Under the pieces are notes generated by a model. The model searched no databases, was not told the DNA's origin, and worked only from the letters and a program-made list of their open reading frames with translations. From positions 1-64,000 of the forward strand of contig CANTFL010000059.1 of assembly GCA_947650285.1 (NCBI GenBank): DNA of 64,000 bases, given 5' to 3'. Positions 1 to 10,932 of the stretch are shown here, one piece after another. The translations under genes and the position numbers were made by a program. Position 1 is the stretch's first letter; every line of letters begins with the position of its first letter. The stretch is from Hyaloperonospora brassicae (taxonomy: Eukaryota > Oomycota > Peronosporomycetes > Peronosporales > Peronosporaceae).

Positions 1-3000
1 TGTGATATGTTTCCAAAGATAACATGATTGCAGAAGCGTTCAGAATTTTTTTGTATAATAAGCATCGAATAATGAGCAATTAAAAAAGGTGTCCGTACTG
101 TAGCCGAAATTAAAGCTGCCTTTGTTATCGTCACCTTCTACAATGGATTTGCTGTTGTACACAAGTGCGCATGGACCAATCTCTGATCTGGCAATACCTG
201 TTTTGGCGCAAATTTTACTCCGGAAATGTCCATTGCGCGACCGACAATATAGCACAAATGACATACACATATAATGGTGAGGGAAGTAGTGACGACAGTT
301 ATAATTTCGATTTCCACGTCTTTGCCTGCATCGGGTCATTGAAACCACTAGCGACAATGGTCCGAAGGTTAGACTGAATCACGTTAGCCCTTTTGACCCA
401 CTCGATCTTCTGTGTATCGAGTGGTCCGGTTACCTGTTATTTGCGTCAAGATAAATATCTTTGCGAATATTTTGCTAGCAATGAATTATACAACAAGAAC
501 ATCATCGAGGGTGCTATTGACACGATATTGCCAGAAAGGGTAAGGCTGCGATATCTCTACCTTCGAAAGTTACACTCTGTAGCAGTTGGAAACACGCTAC
601 GCACTGGCCGATGATACGGCAAATCATGTCAGCCATAAATGTCAATTTTTGGTGAGACGCGCGTAATGAGGGGCGATCAGGTAGTCTGCATACTGTGTTG
701 TAGTCAGATATAAGCAAAGTAGCTTACAAATTTCATATTCGATAAGCACGATCGCACTGCATACATTTCTCGATCTCTGTTCCACGAAGTGTAATCGTAT
801 GCATGTTCACGGTATTTATTCAGACACTGTGCTTGAGGTTATGCGGCACCTGTCTACCCACTATCGGCTGATTGCTCACACTTTCATCAGTGTAGACACA
901 AGTCGTTTTGTTTCATGATAGCTCTTGATTTCCGAAGCCCAATTGTAGGCAGCTGTGAGAACAGATACAACAGCTTGACGAGTAAGAAAATGCGCTGCGA
1001 GGTATGGCAATTGACTTGCGAGAAGCACAGACACTTGCAAGGGCCCAGCACGTATTAAGTACAAAGAAATGTATATGTAAACGACTGTCACTGTTTCGCC
1101 GCCAATCATCCAGAAGCGAAGTGCTGAAGAAAACGTTTGCGAGAATATCGCGCTCTTCTTGCATCTATGTACACACTCTGCATTGTAGTCAACTGAGAGA
1201 TTAGGGGTAGATTTTCTGTGCAAATGGTGCTGATCCTTCGTGATTTTCTTGCATTGAAGTATTGCGTCTGATAGTTGCAGCTTGTGATATTGTAGCTGTT
1301 GCACAAGTGGTCAATGCGAAAGTGATGCCTGTACCCCTTCGGTAATTCGTTGTGGCTCCTTCTATCGTGAAGCGTTCCTACGCTCTTCGTGCCCACTCAT
1401 TCCATCCACCCGCTTGCCCTTCGTCGTGCACCCTCAGCATGTCCGTACCGTCGATGCAATCAGATTCAGTCTGATTGAGCCGCAATAGTAAGTGCCTCGA
1501 TCCGATCAGCGGCCACTCAGTTACGCAACTGAGTCGATCTCGTTCTCCAGTGCGTTTAGTAGGAAGCAGGTCAACGAACGCGCGATCACTACTCAGAATG
1601 AAGCGCATGTCGGTACGGTGGTCACCTAGACTCGTGAACTGGCGTACCACCCGTTTCGACCGACACCAACAGCACGCTGGATTTCGCATGACAATGCCGA
1701 ACTGACATACAATACAGCAATTCTACAGCTCTTCGGATACAACAACACATACTGCGGTGATCCAGTCGTTGCCAAGCTACGAAGACCTATTCTTTCGTCG
1801 CTCTCTCTGCTGACGCGCACGATTGCAAGAGAGAGAAAGTTGCTATGTGGTGTCAGAGGGTTCAACAACAACCTTGATCAACTCAACTAGAACGACTGCT
1901 GACCTGAAACGTTCTCCACATATTGCTTTGCAAATGTCCACGAGGACACTAACTACTAGAACGCGCTTCGGTCGCACACGCAAGTCCCCCTCATGTTCGA
2001 TTAACCCGGACATGGGCGCAAGGGGAGGGAAGACGCAAAAGCGCTCGCTGGTCTCGTATTGTGGCGGAAGAAGCAAACACACGTGTGATCTTGTGCCCGC
2101 ACCTGTTCAATGAGCATAGGCACACTGTCTCAGACTCCCTACTCCGTGCTCGTTCATGGCGGGACAGCGTCAACTCCGCAGACGTGTCTTTTCTTGACTC
2201 TGCAAACTCGAGTTCGAGACAAAACTATCCATGCAAAAGAGCTCATCTCGAAGAACATCAAACGCATCTCCTAAACATTCCATCATTGGCGTGTCTGTCA
2301 CCCTCTAAATCCAGTGGACCCACTGGATTTACCAGGCCGGTGAGGTGGGTGGGTGGTCGGCCACAGGTTCTCGCTCCTCGTATGGATACTTTGAACTTGT
2401 CGAGCATTCTTTGAGCTTCCGGTACCACCTGTTGTGGCGTGCGTCATCCGAGTTGAGTTGTACCACTCCCAGTGTTCGGGGGTGTCTAGTGCTGCATGCT
2501 GCGTGATCGTTCTGGCCAATGGACGAAGCCGCCAATGGGCTCATGCGTCTCGATGTGGAGGCTGTGGATCTTGTGTCTCTACGTTAGTGGGCAAGTACCT
2601 GAACCTCCTCGCTCACGAACTAAATCGACAGTTCAGTCCGTGCTCCATGTCTTCGTGGTCACGGATCGTCCCACATGTCCGAGCTTCTACTGCACCTAAG
2701 GCCACTGCACGTGGTCGATACCGCACGATCTCGCTTCTTCTCCATCTGGGGCTCGCTGCACGCACTTGCACCGAGCGTCCATCCGTCTTTACTGATGCCC
2801 ACAAAGACAGCAAAGACGGATCGCTAGCGCGCCGAGATGGCTCGTGGACTCGCGCAAGAGACTGTCTGCTATCCAAGTCGAGAGGCCGCCTAATGACTGT
2901 CGCAACTTACGTTCTTCTCGTCCTTTGGTCGACGGTCGATGTCTTTGTCGGGTGATGAAAACCTTGCGCACCCCAAATCTTTGGTTACGTTTTCAATATC

Positions 3001-3269
3001 TTGCTGTCGCACTTCTCAAATTTGGGCTCTTCGAGCAACAACGGACCGAGACGAAGACCTCCTAAGAGCCAGCCATCTGCCCCCTTACCTTGGACGGGAA
3101 GTCCTCCTTAGTAGGTGGGGCCAAGCTTAAAAGGGGGGAGGCCTTTTCTCCGCTGCGCGCGCTACCCGAGAGGGAAGCAATCCCCCGGTATCCCGCGGTG
3201 TGGGGCATATCGACGGAGTGTCGAACCTCTGCACTTAAGGCGCAAGCGAGTTCCTGCTATACTCCGTCC
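1..3269. other. Intergenic, transposon-rich flank with no recognised gene
   Basis: No reading frame here has convincing protein character; open stretches occur on both strands in overlapping frames and none shows a family motif I recognise. The only clear structure is a perfect inverted repeat near 2307-2330, listed separately. The stretch leads into the LINE fragment and the repeat copy downstream, so it may be decayed transposon sequence, but that is inference from position. Confidence 0.5.
2307..2330. repeat. Perfect 11-bp inverted repeat with 2-base spacer
   Basis: The arms at 2307-2317 (AAATCCAGTGG) and 2320-2330 (CCACTGGATTT) are exact reverse complements separated by two bases. The structure could form a hairpin. 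No gene lies close enough to give it an obvious terminator or operator role. Confidence 0.8.
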
Positions 3270-3590
3270 GCCTTCTTCAGTCGCCGACCCGTTCGCCTAG
3301 CGCGGATCCCGGTCCCACGAAGAGAACTCGTCTAGAACGTGTTTTGATCAGACCCGTCCAGGTGCACCAGCGGCCTATCGGGGGTGATCGGTTTGACGTC
3401 GGCGTTTTCTGCGATTTTCGCGCCCTGTCTGCCCCGAGGACTGGATACCCGTTTCCACGTGGCCTTTGCAGAGCGCCCTCCCCCCGTGAAGCCCGACGTC
3501 TCGAGCAAGCAGAAGGAGAAAGCGAGGAGAAGAACGACAGAGTATGGTCGAAGATTAGGGAGAGATCCATACAGACATCTTAGCGCAGTC
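3270..3590 (+). repeat. Dispersed repeat, copy A (decayed transposon part)
   Basis: This stretch resembles 6040-6400 in the same orientation. Shared blocks are the start (ACCCGTTCGCCTAGCGCG here, ACCCGTTCGCCAAGCGCG there), the block GACGTCTCGAGC in the middle, and the end (TCCATACAGA). In one frame both copies encode a similar basic peptide (DVSSKQ here, DVSSRQ there) followed by many Arg and Lys. Frames are broken in both. It lies just upstream of the LINE C-terminal fragment and may be part of the same element family. Confidence 0.55.
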
Positions 3591-3613
3591 ATAACGACCC
3601 AATAGACAGTCTG

Positions 3614-5080
3614 ATGCTCCTAGTATCTTGCTGTCGTGGTCAGCGCGACAGAAAGTTCGTTGAAGGATACAGTGACCAGCAAATCGGTCGAAGTTCGGAC
3701 GCGGCGGAGCCCAGCAGCCTTCGTCACGCTTCGGATCCCCTAGAGCGGGCCAAATATGCCCGGATACCTCCATGTTCACTGCGCAGTCTGTGCATTCGGC
3801 GACTGGGGTCACATGAATTTCAATTTACGTTCCCGTCTCTCGGCGGTACTTCGTCTCGGCATATGCATTGTAAATTACAACGTTGGGCGACTTCGATCCT
3901 GCTCTCGTCACCCCACCTTGCTGTCGGTGCGGGACCGGTAGAGCCCGGGCTCGTCTTACGTCATCCACCGCCGTTTCGGCGCGCTTATAAATGGTCCCGG
4001 GTGCGAGCTGATTTAATTGTCGGGTCCTGTCGGGACCCTGTCGAGTCCGCGAACTCGGCGATTCGCCTCCGCCAAGATGTCAATGGAATCCATTGGTCGA
4101 TTGACGGGAATTTACCAGAATTACGGGGGTCGCCTCAGCAAGTGTCTAACTACTGGGAGCATTCGTACCATCGTACCTTGGTGTTTCATGCCCACCCGGA
4201 GCTTCACCGTTTCCCTTGGAGTGTGCCAGAGACGGTGGCCAATGTAGATGTGTGGACAACGCTTATGAAGCAAGCGTTTCACGTTCATAAACGCCTTCTG
4301 CACCCTGGCCTCCAGTCCTGGTTGAAGGCCTATGACGCGCAGGCGGTATCGAATAGTTGGCAGTCAGCTGCATCAAATCAAACGCCTTCCCAAGTTTGGA
4401 AACACGCAAACGGGCTAACGGAGTATCAAGTCTGGACATGCTATCGTATCGCGACAAAGCAGCTAAATCTATACCATGCCGGTCGCACGCTGGACAACAG
4501 TTGTCGTACGGTGCTGCACTGCCGGGGACGCAAAGAGACAGCGGCGCACATTTTCTGGGAGTGCCCAATCGCGCAAGCGTGTTGGTGTCACTTGATAGGA
4601 CACTGGACCGGTGGGGGTGCGACGAACGCAGTTCTTTCCACCTTCTTTCAGCACTGCGCCAATCGCAAAGCCCCGCCCATTCCACGTCAGCTGAGTTTGC
4701 GGTTGCAAAGCCGTTTTCAAGATGACTCTGACGCCGCAGCAACAGAATTCGAACGGATCTGGTTCATATTAAGCTCCATCTGCCAAGAACATTTGTGGAC
4801 CGAGCGGAACTCGGCGGTCTTTAGAGGAGCCGTGACTACTCCATCCGCAAGTGTCCAAATGTACTGGACACGCGGTGTTCGCCAGCTACGGGCAATTGCA
4901 ATACGCGAGCATCGAGCCGCGGCTACGGCCGTACGAGGGGCCCGACTTCATGCCTGTCTTGAACTTCTGATTCAAGAGCCCCGTGGACACCCGCCCTACG
5001 CGGGTGTCAGCCACGATCCGCTGCCGCGACCGGCGCTCATATCCTGGCTCAGGATTTTTCAGACCTCTTGTCCACATTAA
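3614..5080 (+). mobile_element. Non-LTR (LINE) retrotransposon fragment, C-terminal zinc-binding part
   Basis: A 488-codon open frame encodes what looks like the C-terminal end of a LINE polyprotein. The diagnostic part is near residues 280-330: a CRIATKQLNLYH-like stretch, then a Cys-rich motif with HCRGRKETAAHIFWECP and WCHL, matching the zinc-binding domain that follows reverse transcriptase in L1-type elements (zf-RVT). After it come the helical residues typical of oomycete LINE tails (ERIWFILSSICQEHLWTERN). The reverse transcriptase motifs themselves are absent upstream, so the element is 5'-truncated and the first ATG is not a real start. The open frame over almost 1.5 kb suggests a fairly recent insertion. 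Confidence 0.75.
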
Positions 5081-5300
5081 ATATGTCAATAGATGATCAT
5101 GAAACTCCTCCTCCTTCGTCACGCTTCGGACTTGCGGCTGCCTGTTGCCTGTCTGATTTAAATCATGTTGCACTGTTGCGACTCACTTCGAACTGATAAG
5201 AGCTGTTCTATCAGCTGTCGATTTTCTTGGCTCACGCGTTCAAATGTGTTCGAGACACGCATGGGACGTCAGGTGATGAGTTAGTAGATAGACGACTGTG

Positions 5301-5342
5301 GCCGAGTTGTTGCAATGGGCCGAGTTGTTGCAATGGGCCGAG
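5301..5342. repeat. Tandem repeat, 18-bp unit
   Basis: The unit GCCGAGTTGTTGCAATGG occurs twice without change (5301-5318, 5319-5336), followed by the first six bases of a third copy. It lies 20 bases before another tandem duplication. Confidence 0.9.
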
Positions 5343-5362
5343 AAAAGCTGGAAATCGTATTA

Positions 5363-5452
5363 GACAGCACGACTTCCACACGGTTGTGTTATCTCTCACT
5401 TGTGGAGGACAGCACGACTTCCACACGGTTGTGTTATCTCTCACTTGTGGAG
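5363..5452. repeat. Perfect tandem duplication, 45-bp unit
   Basis: Bases 5363-5407 and 5408-5452 are identical 45-mers beginning GACAGCACGACTTCC and ending CTCACTTGTGGAG. The perfect identity points to a recent duplication or active copy-number variation. The unit length keeps any frame open, but no gene is recognised here. Confidence 0.95.
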
Positions 5453-6039
5453 CTATCTTCTTATCGACCACTCGGCAAACTACGGATTGCTTGCATCATA
5501 CATTCGGTCACAGAAAATAGCGAGAACATCGATCGTGTTCTAGTTTTCTAAAATGAGACAGCATCCAAGCAGACGTTGCAGCGGTTGCACCATCGAGGCC
5601 TATGGGCTGGCGCTCGTGCTGTCGTCACGAAATCTACGATTTGATGGTGTGCGAGCTGCAAGGCGTCAATGCTATGCATGTGCTTTGTCAGCAGTGAGAA
5701 ACATTAGGTGGTGATGCTCTAAGATGCACAAAGCCGCTGTGTGTCCGTCCAATCGGATTTTGGTAGGAACCGTTGCTGCCACGATGGCGATACAGCTCAA
5801 GTTTGCGCGAGGATAGGCAGACTTGCTCGTCCCCAGCGATGATCACATGCCAAACAGTGTTGTTGTGCTCTGCCTCTGTAGTTTGTTCAGGCGGGTGGAC
5901 GGACATTCACGTGCTTTCCAACGATAGCCGACAATTACTCGCTCTTGACATGTCACGGATGTTCACTCTATGTGCGTTGTTGCGCTTGAACACTCTGCGA
6001 CAGGAACCGCCAAGTTCCAACAGCTCTGCTACCTCCGCC

Positions 6040-6400
6040 TTTGAATCGGCCACCCGTTCGCCAAGCGCGAATCCCGATCCCATAAGTAACTCGCCTGGAA
6101 CGTGATGACGTCCGGTCGGCTCAGTGACGACAAAGGTACCTACCTGCCAACGACGAGTCAAGACGGCCCGTTCGACTTGTCCGATGTGGTGACTTGCGCC
6201 TCTTCCAGACCTCTTGTGCATCGTACATGCACTCAGGGATGGGGATACCGGCCACACCTGCCGTTCGCGCAGTGCTTCCCGTGGAGTTTGACGTCTCGAG
6301 CCGGCAGAATGCAACAGCGAGTCGCCGAACGGCGCAATCGCGCAGAAGCCCGGGCAAACGGTCCATACAGATACGCTCATATTGAAGTCACACCAGTGCG
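6040..6400 (+). repeat. Dispersed repeat, copy B
   Basis: This is the second, more diverged copy of the 3270-3590 repeat, in the same orientation, beginning ACCCGTTCGCCAAGCGCG and containing GACGTCTCGAGC near 6290. It sits about 250 bases upstream of the probable transcription start of the saposin-repeat gene, so transposon-derived DNA may form part of that promoter region. Confidence 0.55.
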
Positions 6401-6648
6401 CAATCGACCGACCGTTTGACGGCCTTTCTCGCTGAGAAAAAAGAAAGGGTTTGGTACGCAACACGACGACCGGGACTGTGGTCAATCCACATTGAGCACT
6501 CATTAAAGCCGCTGATTGGCTGACGGGTCTCCCTTTCTACGACGCGCGTGCTTCAAACACCCCTCGAGTGATGACGCCCTCTCTCTTTCTCCTCCCGTCG
6601 GCTAGTTCGTAGCACGGCGATCGACGCACCCCTACCCTCCGCAATCGC

Positions 6649-6655
6649 TCACTTC
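6649..6655 (+). promoter_or_regulatory. Initiator-like element (TCACTTC) of the saposin-repeat gene
   Basis: TCACTTC within GCTCACTTCAGTTC matches the oomycete initiator consensus TCAYTYY. It lies 193 bases before the proposed ATG, a longer 5' leader than is usual in oomycetes, so the assignment is tentative. Confidence 0.35.
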
Positions 6656-6764
6656 AGTTCAGTATGAGATCCTGACCATCGCATCCAAAGGTCGTCGGGT
6701 CCGTGCCACCCGTCCTCGCCTTTCGCGAGCCCCTGCTCCGCGTCATTCCGCATTTCGAGTCGAC

Positions 6765-6846
6765 AACGAACAAGCGAAAAGGAACAACGAACGAACGAGC
6801 GGAAAGGAAACACCCGAACAAGCGAAAAGGAAACACCCGAACGCGC
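6765..6846 (+). repeat. Short imperfect direct repeats in the leader of the saposin-repeat gene
   Basis: Three imperfect copies of a purine-rich unit of the type CGAACAAGCGAAAAGGAA, two of them followed by ACACC, run directly up to the ATG. They would lie in the 5' untranslated leader. A role in translation is possible but there is no direct evidence. Confidence 0.6.
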
Positions 6847-6847
6847 C

Positions 6848-9800
6848 ATGCGGCCCCGAAATGCGCTGCTACTGCTGCTCGGCCAGGCGGCTGCTCTGGC
6901 TCTTGTGAGCGCGGACGATGACTTGTACACGGCCCCCGACCGCACGGACGCCGAGCAGCCGCTGCCTGTCGTGGACGAGAGCGAACCGACTGCGGGCTTT
7001 GGCGCGGCGCTGAGCGAGCAGGTTGCGCGCTCTACTGCGATGCTGCAGAGCTTTCTGCGCATGGGAGAGGCCACCGATGCCGTCGATGTCGTCCGCATTG
7101 TCGTGATTAACGCAGAGGAGGAAGAAGATCCAGCCGCGGCGCGCAAGACGGCGTGTTTGAAGGCGCTGGCGACGCTCCCCGAGCCGAAGCAGCTGCACGA
7201 GCAGGCGGATTCCATCTTGCGGTACTTTGAGTCGGCGTTTGGCTTGGAGTCGCCGGAGGCTCAGCGCCCAGCGTCGTGTGAGGATCTCGGCCGTGCAGAG
7301 CTGGTGGAGCAGGTAAGCCAAGTGGCGCGTGCTATGTGGAGGCTATTGAGTTGTGACTGATTGGATGGTTGACGTCTGTGTACAGTGCAAGGTTGTGGTG
7401 GATGCCCAAGATGAGGTGCGCTTGCTGTTGCATAAAGGCAGGACGGACGATCAAGTGTGCGACGTGATGTCCGTTGTCACGGACCTGGTGGCGACCAACG
7501 ACCTGTCGTGCAAGTTGTGCCACCGGTTGGTGCAGATGGTGATGCAGGCGCTCACGCAAGAAGTGCAGCAGGTCCAGAAAGTGCGAGAGATTATTGGAGA
7601 TTTGTGTGACGTGACAGCGGCCGACTCCATGTGCCACAAGTTCCTCACGAACTACGACGATATCGTCGAGTGGCTGAGGCACGACACCGACCCGGCCGTG
7701 GTCTGCTTGCGGCTCACCATGTGCCCGGTGGAAACCGCTAGCAGCCGTGAGACCTTGAGCTTGGACTCGATTCTTGACAAGGAGGTTAGCGAACGTTTGG
7801 ATGAGGCTGTGGCTGTACTCGACACTCCAACGCGGGACAGCGCTACTGGCGGTGATGGGATCTCGGATTTGGATTGGATGTTTGGTGGTGTAGGACGAAT
7901 GATTGCAGCTGACACTGTGGCTACACCTGAAACCCAAGAGCAGAGCAGCAAGAGCGAACGCGAAATAATGGATTTGGGTTGGATTTTTGGTAATGAAGTA
8001 CGTGAAAATGCAGATGGAGCTGTGTCTGCACGTGACACTCCCGTGCGGGACAGCGTTAGCGACAGTATGACCTCAGATTGGGACGCCATCTTTGGTGATA
8101 AGCTTCGAACGATTGCAGACGGAGTTGTAGCTACATCAAATGTTCAAGAGCCGGAGCAGTCGTGCTCGTTTTGCACGAGTATGATCGGGGTGATTGCTCA
8201 AGTGAGCACTCGATTTCCCGACCAGCTATGGATGGCGAAAGATCTGTTGAAAAGTGTGTGCCAGATGGCTTCGCCAGTAGCAAAGTGCCAGTCAGTGGAG
8301 GTCAACTTTGACACCGTTGTGGAGCTGGTGCACCAGGGCCAGTACCCGCGTGAAATTTGTGGGGTGATCAGCGTATGCACCCAACAAGCCGCACTTGGCG
8401 TGAAGACGACGAATGACAAGACGTGCGCGTACTGTGATGCAGCGACAACTCTGATCGAGGTCATTTTGCAAGAAGCTCCCGAGCAGATCAACGAGATTCG
8501 TAACTACGCCGACATGATATGCGATATGCTGGGAGACGACAGTCCATGCCACCGGTATGTCGCTAAGCTTGACACGGTGATTGATTCGTTAAACAAAGGA
8601 GATCACCCTCGCGACATTTGTAAGGCGCTCGGCTACTGTCCTGGGAACGACATGATCGGCCCGTCTGAGTTAGGCGAAAAGTCTTTCATTGGTAGGGCAC
8701 AGAGCGATCGTTTTGGAGACGATATCCGTGCGAGCACGAAAGAGCTTGGAGAGCTGGTCGATATTGTTGACCAGCTTAGCAGGACGCTTCTGGGGCAAGA
8801 GAATGACGACCTACCGCGCCAACCTTCTATTGACTATAACAGCTGCTTTTTCTGTTCACACGTAGCGGGTGTGGTGCACTACGTGCAGGGCACATCTCCG
8901 GAAAAGCTGCCGATTGTGAAGACGATTCTGTCGAATGTGTGCAAGTTGGTGCCCTCAAAATGTAAATGCGATGTTGTGGACGAGAAGTTCGAGGAGATCG
9001 TAAAATGGGACAAGGAAGGCAAGCGCCCCCACGCTATCTGCAAGCTGATTGGGACGTGTGACAAGACACAGGACGAGGAAGAAGACGTACCTGCTATCGC
9101 CGACGAGTTGAAAGCCGTGGTTGTGGCGTCGCAGTGGCCTCCTGGAGATGAGTCTGAGTGCGCGTATTGCCAATTCGCTACCACCGTGGCAAAAATTGCA
9201 GTCGAGCAGTATGGCGCTGACATCCGCCAAGTCCGCGCGTATGCTGACATGATCTGCGACATGCTAGGCGAGGACAATCCGTGCCACGTGTACGTGAAGC
9301 AAATGGATTTTGTGATTGACTCCATTGCAAAAGGCATGAGCTCCAAGGCGATCTGTGTGGGCTTGGAATTTTGTCCTGCAACGGTCGCTAACGGTGAAGG
9401 AAACGCGTTGGCGTTGATGTTAGAAGAGCTCTCACCGCGCTCAACACCGATTGACCTCTTGTCAACGCTTAGTGTATTGGATGTAAAATTGCCGAAGGAC
9501 TCGATGGAAGGTCTGGGTGACGGGTGTTTCTTTTGCATGCAAGTGGCACCTGCACTTCAAGTAGCTGTCGCGCAAGACCCCAGCCAGATTGAACAGACCC
9601 GACAGATCGTCGAGGTTTTGTGCGGAATGCTTCCGGGCGATAACCAGGTACGGCAGTTTGCTGATGCGGCGCGTGTGACGCTACGGTTGTGCTAATTATG
9701 GCTTCGTGTGCTTGTTGTTTTAGTGTCACTCTTTCGTATCGAAGTTCGATGCTGTGGTTGATTCCCTACGGAATGGAGTGCAGCCAACGTCAGTTTGCCA

Positions 9801-10932
9801 CGAGTTGCAGCTCTGTTTGGCGGACTCCCGTTCTGGCGTGACGGACATTGCCGTGCCTGAAATGATGGCTGTCCAGAAACGTGACATGGACAGCAGCACG
9901 TGTGCCTACTGCAATGGCGTCGTCAGTGTGCTGAAAAATGCACTGGACCAGACGCCTGAGCATGTGGAAGGACTGCACGAGGTTGCTGGCTACATTTGTC
10001 AGTTGCTTCCTGCGAACGACATGGTACGAGATCTGTTTTGCCATTGCTTTGCGAAAAGGAGGGCATAACTAATTGCGACATTGCTGCGGCTGTGGTATGG
10101 TATATTGTAGTGCCACAAGGATCCGGACATGTTTGCCAAAGCAGTGGCTAGTTTGCAATCCGGAAAGGAACCTCAAGAGGTTTGTCAGATGCTCGAGATG
10201 TGTACGCCCGTTGAAGACCGCGACGAGGTGTCCGGTTTGCTTGACTTCACTGGCGGCGACTTCCTGCCCGCAAAATGCGCGACATGTCAAAAAAACACGT
10301 TGATGTTTGCATCGTTGATTGATGACCCGGACAGCTTGGCCGCTTTTGAGCGCGAGGTCAGCTCTGTGTGCCGTTTGATCCCAGAATCCGCAGAGGTAAC
10401 GATCGGTCGGAGACCGTTGAAGTCTAGCTGTGTCGTGCCTAAACTAACTGTGTTTTTGACGTGTCGATGTGACTAGTGTGACCTCTTGATGAAGCATCAA
10501 GGTGCGATCATTGACTCGCTGAAGAAGAATGAAGACGTGAACACCATTTGCACGCGAATTGGCCAGTGTGCAGCCGTCGCTGTGGAGCAAGAGAAGTCGA
10601 TGCCTGTCAGCTGCTTGTTCTGCGAGTTCATTGCTGACCTCTTGGAACACGCCAAAGACAGCGACAGAGCCCTGAGCGAGGCGAAGGCGACGCTCGAAAC
10701 GATATGCACCATATTACCGCCGCAAGCGCGTTGCGACGTTCTTTCTTCGAAATTCGATCAGCTATTGTCGCTCATGCGCGAGGGCAAGAGCCCGAGTGAA
10801 GCGTGCCACGCGGCTGCCCTGTGCGACGCCGAGTTCGTCTTTTCGCCCGCGTCGGACAGCGGCAAAGACCTGATCGTGCAATCTTTTGAGGAAGCGCGAC
10901 GGAGCGTGGGCAACGTGATGGAGATCGAGTAA
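6848..10932 (+). CDS. Secreted protein with about ten saposin-B modules, five exons
   Basis: Exons are 6848-7312, 7386-9647, 9724-10023, 10111-10395 and 10477-10932, giving about 1255 residues. Introns are 73-87 bases and all in phase 0. The ATG opens a clear signal peptide (Leu-rich run LLLLLGQAAALAL, residues 8-20). After a degenerate first module come nine modules with the saposin-B pattern CxxC at the start, two central Cys and a closing pair (for example CAYC, then MICDMLGDDSPC, then ICKALGYC). Modules 4 and 6 are very alike. Residues of about 275-430 hold a linker with three repeats containing WxxFG. Saposin-B domains bind lipids or membranes; targets here are unknown, and the protein could be cut into separate modules like prosaposin. 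Each intron falls just before the fourth Cys of its module. Confidence 0.85.
7780..8155 (+). repeat. Degenerate internal protein repeat (WxxFG) inside the saposin-repeat gene
   Basis: Three successive units of roughly 33-38 residues contain DLDWMFG, DLGWIFG and SDWDAIFG, each followed by a stretch with Ala-Asp and Thr-Pro or Ala-Thr. They separate module 2 from module 3, contain no Cys and are acidic. I do not recognise the motif. Confidence 0.7.

Larger units (their letters stand above)
5081..6039. other. Intergenic with short tandem repeats
   Basis: Between the LINE fragment and repeat copy B I find no supported gene. The stretch holds two small tandem duplications (5301-5342 and 5363-5452), listed separately. 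Confidence 0.5.
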
